From assembly GCA_902494195.1 (NCBI GenBank), contig CABUSH010000008.1, positions 28,149-92,148 on the forward strand: a stretch of 64,000 nt of DNA. Direction: 5' to 3'. Both the position numbers and the translations under genes were made by a program. Positions 9,363 to 16,655 of this stretch are shown in pieces. The notes beneath the pieces are model-generated. The model was not told where the DNA came from, searched no databases, and was given only the letters and a program-made list of their open reading frames with translations. The DNA comes from an uncultured Collinsella sp. (GTDB lineage: Bacteria; Actinomycetota; Coriobacteriia; Coriobacteriales; Coriobacteriaceae). Each line of letters starts with the position of its first letter. The first letter of the stretch is position 1.

Positions 9363-9881
9363 TTACGCCTCGTTTTCGATGGTGGCGCGGGCACGCTCGG
9401 CAGTCAGTTCTGCCAGACGCTCCTCGTCCACCAGGGTGAGGCCCTTGGTCGGGCACGCCTCGGCACACGCCGGACCGCCGGGACGGTCCACGCACAGGTC
9501 GCACTTGAGCACGAAGCTCTTAGTCTGCGAACCCACGCGAACGTCGCCCATCAAGACGGGGACCTGCGTGGTCGCCACGCTCACGGCGCCAAAGGGGCAG
9601 GCCATGACGCAGCTCTTGCAGCCGATGCAGTTGTCCTCGTTAACGCCGATGCGATGGTTCTTTGGATCAAAGAACAAGGCGCCCGTAGGACAAGCCTTGG
9701 CACACGGTGCATCCTCGCAGTGATGGCAAGCCACCGGTGCGGAGATCTCGTACGTACGCGTCACGCGCAGGCGCGGCGCGGCGATGTTGCCGGGAATATC
9801 GTGTGCCTCGATGCACGCCGCCATACAGGTTTGGCACCCAATGCAACGTGAGGAATCGGCTACGACTCGTTTATTGCCCAT
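9363..9881 (-). CDS. Ferredoxin-type electron-transfer subunit (HydN/HycB-like)
   Basis: 172-residue four-cluster ferredoxin that opens the formate dehydrogenase/hydrogenase operon. Cysteine groups in order: CIGCQTCMAACIEAH, CHHCEDAPCAKACP, CIGCKSCVMACP and CDLCVDRPGGPACAEACP. The start MGNKRVVADSSRC at 9881 is supported by AGGAGGGAG upstream; a longer in-frame extension has no ribosome site. It lies 74 bp before fdhF, so it is the likely direct electron acceptor of FdhF, as HydN/HycB are in enterobacteria. It resembles hyfA at 6370-6987, so the complex seems to use two ferredoxin subunits. Whether this one is HydN or HycB by function cannot be told from sequence alone. Confidence 0.88.
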   Translation of the reverse strand: MGNKRVVADSSRCIGCQTCMAACIEAHDIPGNIAAPRLRVTRTYEISAPVACHHCEDAPCAKACPTGALFFDPKNHRIGVNEDNCIGCKSCVMACPFGAVSVATTQVPVLMGDVRVGSQTKSFVLKCDLCVDRPGGPACAEACPTKGLTLVDEERLAELTAERARATIENEA

Positions 9882-10307
9882 GTTGTTCACTCCCTCCTGA
9901 ATCCCATGCCGGAGAGACCCTGTCGACGTTGCCCCGGACCGCCCGTGGTCCGGCATCGACGTATCGAGCGCATGCGGCGAAACAGGCACTTCGATAGAAT
10001 TCCTCCAACGATATACAGGTTAAATATACGCAGTTGCAGGTGGCAAACTTGAGCATAGGCCCTGCAATACGGCTGTATTGCAGGGGTTTTGGCAGGTTGG
10101 AACTATTCTCGGATTGCTATAAAGGTGAGTGTATTACATGCGTACATCCAGGAGAGATTTCACGCTCGTTTATAAAGGATGTAATACGTTTGATATATAT
10201 TTCGCGCTCATTAACTTGAGTGCAATAAAGCAGTGGTTATAAGATTGGCTATTATCCAATGTTGTATTTGACTATTCATATTGCACGCTAGCTAAGGGAG
10301 GGCAGTG
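9882..10307. promoter_or_regulatory. Divergent AT-rich control region between the formate hydrogenlyase operon and the toxin-antitoxin pair
   Basis: No gene is seen in these 426 bp. They hold three palindromes: CCTGCAATAC/GTATTGCAGG at 10061-10084 with a 4-base loop; GTATTACAT at 10131-10139 with ATGTAATAC at 10179-10187; and ATTGG/CCAAT at 10244-10260 just before the antitoxin, a plausible autoregulatory operator. The first two lie upstream of the minus-strand operon and may be operators or a hairpin. No clean sigma-70 pair was fixed for either direction. Confidence 0.5.
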
Positions 10308-10631
10308 ATGTCATCAACGCAAAAACGAGCCATCCTGCAGGTGCGCATTCGCGAAGAGGACAAACAGCATGCCGAGCGCCTCTACGACGCCATGGGCACA
10401 TCGCTCGCCGAGGCTGTCCGTCTATTTGTCGCGCAGAGTATTTTGATGCGCAAGCTCCCCTTTCAGCCGGTCGCCGTGCGCTCCAAGGACGGCACGGCCG
10501 CCTATGGATTGCTCAAAGCATATGGGGACCCCAATCGCCGCTCCGAGGAGCGCAATGCCTGGATTGAATACCTAGCCACAGAAAGCGACGAGTCGGTTTT
10601 GGGTCCCGAGGAAGTAGATATCCATGAGTAG
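10308..10631 (+). CDS. RelB/DinJ-type ribbon-helix-helix antitoxin
   Basis: 107-residue protein starting MSSTQKRAILQVRIREEDKQ. The beginning fits the ribbon-helix-helix pattern of DinJ/RelB antitoxins: a short beta strand (AILQVRI), then a helix and MGTSLAEAVRLFVAQSILMR, followed by KLPFQP, close to the DinJ phrase ALPF. The C-terminal half is acidic (EEVDIHE) and would wrap and neutralise the toxin. ATG 10308 has GGGAGG 6 bases upstream. The stop overlaps the toxin start by 8 bp, so the pair is translationally coupled. It probably represses its own promoter; a small palindrome lies at 10244-10260. Confidence 0.75.
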   Translation: MSSTQKRAILQVRIREEDKQHAERLYDAMGTSLAEAVRLFVAQSILMRKLPFQPVAVRSKDGTAAYGLLKAYGDPNRRSEERNAWIEYLATESDESVLGPEEVDIHE

Positions 10632-11100
10632 CACCATCATCGACGAGACCGTCATCCTGCGCTACCTGCTTAACGACGACGAGGTCCTGTCGCCGCGCGC
10701 CGCCAAGGTCATCGCCACGCGCACCGCTCGCGTCTACCCCGAAATCATCACGCGCGTCGTGGTCACGCTGCGCGACGTCTATAAGGTTCCCCGAGTTGAA
10801 ATCGCGTCGGCCATGACCAAGCTGCTCGATGACGTCATGGTCGACGAGCCCACCGTTGTCGCCCTTGCCGTCAAACTCTTTGGCAAGACCCATATGGACT
10901 TTACCGATTGCCTCCTCGCAGCCCGAACCGCCATCTACAACGATGATGTCGTGAGCTTTGGCAAGCCCATCATCCAAGGCATGATCGACTACCGCCGCCA
11001 GCGCCAAACCGCCGCCGACGCTCGCGACCGCGCCGCCGAAGCCCGCAGTCACAGCACCGACTCCACCATCGACAAGCTCCGCCACCGCCCCCGCAGCTAA
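10624..11100 (+). CDS. PIN-domain ribonuclease toxin (VapC-like)
   Basis: 158 residues, starting MSSTIIDETVILRYLLNDDE. The family's acidic residues can be matched: Asp in the first strand (IIDETVILRYLL), Glu in the YPEIITR helix and Asp in THMDFTDCLLAARTAIYNDD with the following VVSFGKPI. PIN toxins are Mg-dependent RNases that cleave tRNA or rRNA. The C-terminus (from about residue 125) is a basic, low-complexity helix (RRQRQTAADARDRAAEARSH) beyond the usual PIN fold. It is coupled to the antitoxin just upstream. Pairing a RelB/DinJ-like antitoxin with a PIN toxin, rather than a RelE/YafQ toxin, is a mixed combination. Confidence 0.75.
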   Translation: MSSTIIDETVILRYLLNDDEVLSPRAAKVIATRTARVYPEIITRVVVTLRDVYKVPRVEIASAMTKLLDDVMVDEPTVVALAVKLFGKTHMDFTDCLLAARTAIYNDDVVSFGKPIIQGMIDYRRQRQTAADARDRAAEARSHSTDSTIDKLRHRPRS

Positions 11101-11105
11101 CCCCA

Positions 11106-11551
11106 CCCCCTCCTAAGTTGCGGTGAAATAGTTCCTGGATTTAGGCTTGTTCGAGCTTTTCAGAAATTAATTCACCGCAACTTCCAGGTTGGCCATCCGA
11201 AACCGTCAGCCTTGGACCGCGAATGCCACCGTTCGCCACGAAATGGGCCCATCTACTACGTTTAACCGATTACCCTCGACCATACCGAAATCCGAAAAAT
11301 CAAAACCGCTGGTAGACGGCTTGCCGATTTTCCGAAAATGCTGCTATGGTCGACCCCTGCGGGCCAAACGTAGTAGATGGGCCGTTTTTGTGGCTCAACA
11401 CCAGACCAGTCATTTTGGGACGGGCTTTTGACCACATTTGCCAGCCGATCGCTAGAGCAGTCAGAAAGCCCGCTCCAAATTGGCTACCCGGCCTTTAATG
11501 GGCTCGCAAAAGCCAAAAGACAGTCCGTATTTCACCGCAACTTAGGTGGGG
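11106..11551. repeat. Nested inverted-repeat element, MITE-like, bounded by GCGGTGAAATA arms
   Basis: The segment is bounded by TCCTAAGTTGCGGTGAAATA (to 11129) and its near reverse complement TATTTCACCGCAACTTAGG (from 11529). An additional inward arm TTCACCGCAACTT lies at 11171-11183, and a perfect 18-bp inverted repeat (GGCCCATCTACTACGTTT at 11246-11263; complement at 11366-11383, followed by GTTTTTG) sits inside. No convincing gene is present. The same GCGGTGAAATA arm recurs near 35.3 kb and 56.2 kb. Likely a non-autonomous dispersed repeat; no transposase is encoded. Confidence 0.65.
11246..11383. repeat. Perfect 18-bp inverted repeat with partly paired interior
   Basis: Arms GGCCCATCTACTACGTTT (11246-11263) and its exact complement (11366-11383) enclose a centre that also carries TCGACCATA against TATGGTCGA. 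The whole 138-bp unit can therefore fold into one long stem. On the plus strand the second arm is followed by GTTTTTG, so it could terminate transcription coming from the toxin gene. Confidence 0.7.
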
Positions 11552-11630
11552 CGCGGGGCGGCATCGATTCCCATCACCCCGTGCACTTACGAAAATGGCT
11601 CTGGTCCCAAAAAGAACCAGAGCCATTCAT

Positions 11631-11857
11631 CTATCCTATGGAGCGGGCGACGGGAAGTCCAAGGGCTTGCTTCGCAAACCCTTGTTTCGCTGCGGGCCAT
11701 TGGCCCTTGCGTGCTGCGCTGGAAAATGCTCACGCATTTTCTCAGCTTCGCACCCTGCCGGGTTCGATTCCCGTCGCCCGGCACGCTTATGAAAACGGCT
11801 CTGGCACCAAATAGAGCCAAAGCCGTTAAAACTATCCTATGGAGCGGGCGACGGGAA
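11631..11857. repeat. Duplicated tRNA-Gly 3' end flanking a hairpin-rich insert
   Basis: A 26-bp direct repeat beginning CTATCCTATGGAGCGGGCGA occurs at 11631-11656 and 11832-11857. The second copy is the 3' end of the functional tRNA-Gly gene plus its flank; the first has no tRNA body. Each copy is preceded by a related GGCTCTGG...CCAGAGCC-type stem (about 11595-11628 and 11800-11828). Between them lie several hairpins (AAGGGCTTGC/GCAAACCCTT, GGGCCATTGGCCC, GAAAATGC/GCATTTTC) and an inverted copy of the T-arm and acceptor strand (GGGTTCGATTCCCGTCGCCC near 11760-11780). It looks like the scar of an element that targeted or copied the tRNA end. Confidence 0.65.
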
Positions 11858-11913
11858 TCGAACCCGCGTCATCAGCTTGGAAGGCTGGGGTTCTACCATT
11901 GAACTACGCCCGC
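11843..11913 (-). tRNA. tRNA-Gly (anticodon TCC)
   Basis: The minus strand reads GCGGGCG at the 5' acceptor and CGCCCGC at the 3' end, with the D-arm AGTTCAATGGTAGAAC, anticodon stem-loop CCAGC-CTTCCAA-GCTGA giving anticodon TCC, and T-arm GCGGGTTCGATTCCCGT. The length is 71 nt and CCA is not encoded. It is followed on the same strand by the duplicated flank described separately. Confidence 0.95.
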
Positions 11914-11919
11914 AAGATA

Positions 11920-11996
11920 TGGTCGGGACGACAGGATTTGAACCTGCGACATCCTGCTCCCAAAGCAGGCGCGCTACCAAACTGCGCCACGTCCCG
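11920..11996 (-). tRNA. tRNA-Pro (anticodon TGG)
   Basis: Acceptor arms CGGGACG/CGTCCCG, D-arm GCGCAGTTTGGTAGCGC, anticodon stem-loop CCTGC-TTTGGGA-GCAGG with anticodon TGG, T-arm GCAGGTTCAAATCCTGT. A genomic CCA follows the discriminator A at the 3' end. It lies 6 bp before tRNA-Gly on the same strand, so the two are probably one transcript. Confidence 0.95.
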
Positions 11997-12087
11997 AAGG
12001 TGTTGAGCAGCTAAGGTCTAAACCTTGCGTGTCCCAAAGCGAAGGAAATTATAGGGGAGACTCCCCGCCTGTGCAAGCATTGATGCC

Positions 12088-13446
12088 TTAGCTCCTCGAA
12101 TGTGCAACAAAACGACTATGGAGCAGGCCGATCACAAAAGCAACCAGGGCAACCGGCGCCCACGCGGCACCGATATCCGTCAGCGGCAGCGCATCGAACG
12201 GCAGCCACGCGCCAGCAAAGAACGCATCGCGGACCGAAGTGATTACGCTCTGCACCGCGACAACGCCGCCGACCCAGACCCACACCTGCGGATGCGCATC
12301 ACAAAAGCCGTGCACCAGGCCCATAAGTACCAGCACAATGGCAACGGGATACAGAGCATTGAGCATAGGCACCGAGAACATAAGGATCACGTCAAGGCCC
12401 ACGTTGGAGAGCAAGCACGAAAATGCGGCGAACACAAAGGCGAGAACCGCAAAGGGACGGCGCATGGCCTCCTCGGAAGCCTCCGCTCCCCCTTCAACCA
12501 CGTACGTCTCGCAGAAGTAACGCGAGCAGCAGCTAATAAGACCGATGCACACGTTCATGCAGGCAAGGAAAAAGATCGCAAAGACCACGACCGTGCCGGC
12601 AAGCCCAAAATGCATGGAGGCCGAACGGGCGAGGATGGCGGCGCCGTTGGTAGCATCGGGCATCACGGTGCCGAGCTGCATACCGGCAAGGCCCAAGCCG
12701 CAGTAGATGATGGCCATGAGCACGCCGGCGATCACACCGGAACGCGAAATCTCAAAGGCCACGCGCCTGTCATCGGTAACACCCAACTCGTGGATGGTCT
12801 CGGCGATGATGATGCCGAAGGCGAGCGACGCGAGCAGGTCCATGGTCTGGTAGCCAGTCAGAAAGCCCTGCACGGCGGCGCCTGCATCGTAAGGAGCCTG
12901 AGGCGCGGCAGCCGGTCCCAGCGGCGAGATCACGGCAGCACCCACGACCAGCACAATGAGCGCAATGAGCGCGGGGCCCGTAATGCGGCCGAGCACGCGT
13001 GTGATGACACCCGGGCGCAGCGTGAGCGCAAACGCGACGACAAAGAAGCCAACGGCAAACACCAGGCGAGCCGTACCGAGCGAGACGCCCTCGGGCAGCA
13101 GCGGCACCAGCATCTCGAAGGCCGTGGAGCTCGTGCGCGGAATAGCCAGGCACGGGCCGATGGCCAGATACACAGCCGCGACAAAGAACTCACCGAACTT
13201 GGGGTGCACGCGGCCGGCAAGCTCACGCGCCGTTCCGGCGAGCGCCACGGCGATAAAGCCCATAACAGGCAGGCCGATGGCAGCAATCAAAAAGCCAATC
13301 ATGGCAAGTGGCGTGGCGGTACCGGCCTGAAGTGCCAGCAACGGCGGAATGATGAGGTTACCGGCGCCAAAGAGCATCGAGAACAGCGCAATGCCGACGG
13401 TAACGACATGGTCGGAGCGCAGGCCGCGCGGGGCGGATGAAGCCAT
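12088..13446 (-). CDS. brnQ: Branched-chain amino acid:cation symporter (LIVCS family)
   Basis: 452-residue membrane protein with about twelve hydrophobic helices, matching BrnQ carriers (about 440 residues). The family signature near the N-terminus is clear: ALFSMLFGAGNLIIPPLLAL, followed by GFLIAAIGLPVMGFIAVALA. These carriers import leucine, isoleucine and valine with Na+ or H+. The ATG at 13446 (MASSAPRGLRSDHVV) has AAAGGTG upstream; a longer in-frame extension reads into the terminator hairpin of the preceding operon and is rejected. Only 24 bp separate its start from that terminator, so it either has a promoter overlapping the terminator region or depends on read-through. Confidence 0.88.
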   Translation of the reverse strand: MASSAPRGLRSDHVVTVGIALFSMLFGAGNLIIPPLLALQAGTATPLAMIGFLIAAIGLPVMGFIAVALAGTARELAGRVHPKFGEFFVAAVYLAIGPCLAIPRTSSTAFEMLVPLLPEGVSLGTARLVFAVGFFVVAFALTLRPGVITRVLGRITGPALIALIVLVVGAAVISPLGPAAAPQAPYDAGAAVQGFLTGYQTMDLLASLAFGIIIAETIHELGVTDDRRVAFEISRSGVIAGVLMAIIYCGLGLAGMQLGTVMPDATNGAAILARSASMHFGLAGTVVVFAIFFLACMNVCIGLISCCSRYFCETYVVEGGAEASEEAMRRPFAVLAFVFAAFSCLLSNVGLDVILMFSVPMLNALYPVAIVLVLMGLVHGFCDAHPQVWVWVGGVVAVQSVITSVRDAFFAGAWLPFDALPLTDIGAAWAPVALVAFVIGLLHSRFVAHSRS

Positions 13447-13467
13447 AGGCACACCTTTCGGGTCGAA

Positions 13468-13500
13468 ACAAAAACGGGACGGGCAAAAACACCCGTCCCG
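13468..13500 (-). terminator. Rho-independent terminator of the selenium/reductase operon
   Basis: On the minus strand CGGGACGGG pairs with CCCGTCCCG (13475-13483 and 13492-13500) around an 8-base loop, directly followed by a TTTTTGT tract. It lies 14 bp after the stop codon of the aminotransferase gene and marks the end of the long operon running from about 27.1 kb. Confidence 0.85.
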
Positions 13501-13514
13501 CAAGTATATACGCT

Positions 13515-14654
13515 CTAGCAGGCTAAATCGCGCAAAGCGTCAATCGCGGTGTCGACTTCCTCGGCCGTATTGAAATAGCCAAAAGAGAATCGGACGACAC
13601 CCTGGCGCTCGGTTCCCAGCGCGCGGTGCATGAGCGGAGCGCAATGGGCGCCGGGGCGCGTCGCAATCCCCCACCCTTGCATGAGCGCGTCCGAGATCTC
13701 GGCCGAATCGATATCGCCCACGTTGAGTGAGACGATCGCCGAGCGCACGGGCTGATCAAACGCACCGTAGAGCGCAATGCCGGGGATTTCGCGAACACCG
13801 GCGAGGAAGCGCTCTGCAAGCGCTCGCTCGTGTGCCGCGATCGCCTCGACTCCGCCTTGGGCCTCGATAAAGTCGAGGCCGGCAGAAAGTCCCGCGATGC
13901 CGTGACCGTTGAGCGTGCCCGCCTCAAGGCGCGTGGGCCACTCAAGCGGCTGCAGTGCATCGAAGCTGTGCACACCCGTGCCGCCCATGGCCCACGGAGC
14001 CACGTCAATGCCCTCCGCCACGACCAGCCCGCCGGTCCCCTGCGGACCCATGAGCCCCTTGTGGCCGGTAAAGCACACGACGTCGAGCCCCATGGCCTGC
14101 ATATCGATATGCGCCGTGCCGGCAGACTGAGAGGCATCGACGATCAACAGCGCGCCGGCCGCATGCGCGATGGCCGCCACGCGCGAAACGTCGACCGCGT
14201 TGCCGGTCACATTGGAGGCGTGCGTCACCACCACGGCACGCGTGCCCGGCGTGACCAACCGCTCGAGCTCGTCGTAGTCGAGCACGCCGTTCGCGTCGCA
14301 GCCCGCATGCTCAACGGTCACGCCCTGCTCTGCCGCCAGGCGGTTGAGCGGACGCAGCACGGAGTTGTGCTCGAGCACCGTCGTGACCACACGGTCGCCG
14401 GGGCGCACCACGCCATTGATAACGGTGTTGAGCGCCGCGGTGGAGTTGAGCGTAAAGCACACATGGTCCGCCCTCGGGCAGCCCAAAAGGCGTGCGAGCT
14501 TGGCACGGCAAGCGTGAATCGTACGAGCGGCATCGAGGGCACCCGACGTGGCGCCGCGCCCGGCATTGCCGAGCGAGCACATCGCCTGCGTCACGGCATC
14601 GATGACCGTCTGCGGCTTATGCATGGTCGTCGCCGCGTTATCCAGGTAGATCAT
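13515..14654 (-). CDS. Cysteine desulfurase / selenocysteine lyase-like class V aminotransferase
   Basis: 379-residue PLP enzyme of the NifS/CsdB fold, closest in style to the EF2568-type subgroup found with selenium genes. N-terminus MIYLDNAATTMHKPQTVIDA; the PLP lysine lies in CFTGHKGLMGPQGTGG; the catalytic loop is GIATRPGAHCAPLMHRALGT, whose Cys would take sulfur or selenium. It should release S or Se from cysteine or selenocysteine for delivery to carriers. ATG 14654 overlaps the DUF3343 stop (ATGA) and has GGGAGG upstream. The neighbours SelD, YedF and DUF3343 favour a selenium role, but substrate preference cannot be read from sequence. Confidence 0.85.
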   Translation of the reverse strand: MIYLDNAATTMHKPQTVIDAVTQAMCSLGNAGRGATSGALDAARTIHACRAKLARLLGCPRADHVCFTLNSTAALNTVINGVVRPGDRVVTTVLEHNSVLRPLNRLAAEQGVTVEHAGCDANGVLDYDELERLVTPGTRAVVVTHASNVTGNAVDVSRVAAIAHAAGALLIVDASQSAGTAHIDMQAMGLDVVCFTGHKGLMGPQGTGGLVVAEGIDVAPWAMGGTGVHSFDALQPLEWPTRLEAGTLNGHGIAGLSAGLDFIEAQGGVEAIAAHERALAERFLAGVREIPGIALYGAFDQPVRSAIVSLNVGDIDSAEISDALMQGWGIATRPGAHCAPLMHRALGTERQGVVRFSFGYFNTAEEVDTAIDALRDLAC

Positions 14655-14902
14655 CGCACGACCTCCCACATATCAATCACGGTATAGCCCTCGGTGGGAA
14701 TGCCCGCTGCGGCAAGCGCGCCGCGCAGCAGTTCCTCATCCGAAGGCAGCGCCTTCCACGCCAAGCCGCAGCCGGCAGCGACCTCCCCGGGCACGGGAAT
14801 CGTTCGCCCGGGAAGGCCGCGCTCAATGCACAGGGACTCGCAGCCCATGGCGGCCGCCGTGGTGGGAAACGTGATGACAAGCGCCGGGCGCTTCTCCCTC
14901 AT
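14651..14902 (-). CDS. DUF3343 protein, putative Se/S carrier
   Basis: 83-residue protein containing LVITFPTTAAAMGCESLCIE, RTIPVPGEVAAGCGLAWKAL and a C-terminal GYTVIDMWEVVR. The PVPGEVxxxCG phrase, with one conserved Cys, is the hallmark of DUF3343, which often sits next to selenium genes and has been suggested to carry persulfide or perselenide. ATG 14902 has GGAG 5 bases upstream; a 5-codon TTG extension is possible. It overlaps the aminotransferase start by 4 bp, which fits handing over selenium from that enzyme. Function in this organism is inferred from context. Confidence 0.78.
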   Translation of the reverse strand: MREKRPALVITFPTTAAAMGCESLCIERGLPGRTIPVPGEVAAGCGLAWKALPSDEELLRGALAAAGIPTEGYTVIDMWEVVR

Positions 14903-14921
14903 GGCAACTCCAACCAATACG

Positions 14922-15548
14922 CTACGGGCGCACGACGCGCACGGCCTGCTCCATCTTCTCCACGATCACGTACATGTTGGTGACCTCGCCCACCGCAAGC
15001 TGGTCTTTAATGCCATAGTGGTCCAGGCAGGTGCCGCAGGTAAGGATCTCGACGCCCTGCTCGGCCAGACCCTTCAGGTCGTCGAGCACCGGCGACCCCT
15101 CGACGGTGAGCTTGGCGCCGCCGTTGTAGAACAGCATGGTCGCGGGCAGTTCCTCCTGCTGCGTCACGGCAAAGATAAACGCCTTCATGAGCTTGTGGCC
15201 CAGCTCGTCGTCGCCGCGGCCCATGCAATCGGTGTAGACGGAAATGACGAGTTTGCCCTTGCCGGCGCTGGCGTCGCAGAAAGCGGCACCGTCCTGCTCG
15301 GGGTCCGCAACGGCCACGGCACCGGCGGTCACGACAGTCACGTGCCACTCGGCGTCCGAGATCTTCTCGACCGAGGCCATGCAGCCCTTCTCCTGCGCCA
15401 TCTTGGAGATGTTCTTGACGGCGGTCTCGTTATCGACCGAGGTCACCACGGCACCCTCGCCATCAAGCTGTTTGAGTGCCTTAAGCGTCTTGACGACGGG
15501 CAGCGGGCAGGCATCGCCCATGGCATTGATTTCAATCTTGGTTGACAT
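14922..15548 (-). CDS. yedF: Selenium metabolism protein YedF (TusA-DsrE-like fusion)
   Basis: 208 residues. The N-terminal ~75 are TusA-like (MSTKIEINAMGDACPLPVVK, with the CPxP motif whose Cys carries persulfide or perselenide). The C-terminal domain is DsrE-like with VISVYTDCMGRGDDELGHKL and GVEILTCGTCLDHYGI. This is the two-domain architecture of YedF proteins associated with labile selenium use and SelD. It lies 57 bp after selD and 19 bp before the DUF3343 gene. ATG 15548 has AAAGGAAA upstream. Presumed role: accept Se from the aminotransferase/DUF3343 and present it to SelD. Confidence 0.87.
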   Translation of the reverse strand: MSTKIEINAMGDACPLPVVKTLKALKQLDGEGAVVTSVDNETAVKNISKMAQEKGCMASVEKISDAEWHVTVVTAGAVAVADPEQDGAAFCDASAGKGKLVISVYTDCMGRGDDELGHKLMKAFIFAVTQQEELPATMLFYNGGAKLTVEGSPVLDDLKGLAEQGVEILTCGTCLDHYGIKDQLAVGEVTNMYVIVEKMEQAVRVVRP

Positions 15549-15605
15549 AGTTTTTCCTTTCGAATAAATCGTTTTTGAACGGTACATAGCTCAATAAACG
15601 TGTCG

Positions 15606-16655
15606 TTAACGGACAACGTGGACGGCAGGACCGCCTGGCACCGGCTCGCACACGTGACCGACGACGGCGGCGATACGCCCCTCGGCATCCAGGCGACGCG
15701 CAAGCTCATCCACATCGGCAGCAGGCGCCGCGATGAGCAAACCACCCGAGGTCTGCGGATCGTACAGCGCATCCAGCATGCCCGGCTCCAGATCCTCGTC
15801 GGCAGCCACACGCAGGCCAAAGAAGTCCTGGTTGCGGTAGGAGCCCGCGGGGATAATGCCCAGACGCGCCATGTCAAGCACCTGGTCAAAGAGCGGCACC
15901 GCCCCCGACGCAAGCTCAACCTGCACGCCCGAGCCCTCGGCCATCTCGCACGCGTGCCCGATCAGACCAAAGCCCGTAATGTCGGTGCAGCCGTGAAGCT
16001 CGAGCCCCTCGGCCAGACGAATCGGGGCCTCGTTGAGGGTGCGCATCGAGTCAAACATGGCTGCAGCCTCGTCCTGCTCGATGAGCTCGCCCTTAATGGC
16101 CGTGGTGATAATGCCCGAGCCGATCGCCTTGGTCAGCAGCAGATCATCGCCCACGCGTGCGCCGCTGTTGGCGAGCATGCGGTCGAGCGCGACAAAGCCG
16201 CTCACAGACAGGCCGTACTTGGGCTCGTCGTCGTTGATGGTATGGCCGCCCGCGATGGAGCAACCCGCCTCGACGCACTTGTCGGCGCCGCCCGCCAGAA
16301 TCTGACCGGCAACCTCGATGCCCAGACAACTGGGTATGCAGAGCAGGTTCATGGCATGGCTCGGTCGCCCGCCCATGGCGTAGATGTCCGACAGCGAGTT
16401 GGCCGCGGCAATCTGACCAAACAGGAACGGGTCGTCGACCATCGGCGGGAAGAAGTCGATGGACTGCACAAGCCCCAGGTTCTCCCCTACGCGGAAGACG
16501 CTCGCATCGTCGGAGGTATCGAACCCCACGAGCAAGTTGTCGTTATGCACATTGGGTAAATCGCCCAGAACCTGGGCGAGGGCTCCAGGAGCCAACTTAG
16601 CGGCTCAACCGCTCGCGGCCGTCATGGACGTGAGCCTCATGGTGTCCTTAGCCAT
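15606..16655 (-). CDS. selD: Selenide, water dikinase, itself containing selenocysteine
   Basis: 349-residue enzyme that makes selenophosphate from selenide and ATP. The usual ORF call starts late (16595) because the active-site codon is UGA (16605-16607). Reading through gives MAKDTMRLTSMTAASG-U-AAK: Sec at residue 17 and Lys at residue 20, the positions of catalytic Cys17 and Lys20 in E. coli SelD. Later motifs also match: NLLVGFDTSDDASVF, SIDFFPPMVDDPF, NSLSDIYAMGG, SIAGGHTINDDEP, DITGFGLIGHA and DPQTSGGLLIA. ATG 16655 has GGAAGGGGG upstream and overlaps the glycosyltransferase stop by 8 bp. Sec-containing SelD is known in some bacteria and makes its synthesis depend on its own product. 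Confidence 0.95.
16580..16607 (-). promoter_or_regulatory. Candidate SECIS of selD
   Basis: Directly after the UGA the RNA can fold GGCU-CCUGG-AGCC, placing a GG of the loop at positions 22-23 from the U of UGA, the same place as the loop guanosines in the fdhF element. A second stable hairpin, UCGCCCA-GGUUC-UGGGCGA, lies about 14 bases farther on. Assignment rests on the read-through match and this fold; bacterial SECIS vary widely in sequence. Confidence 0.6.
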
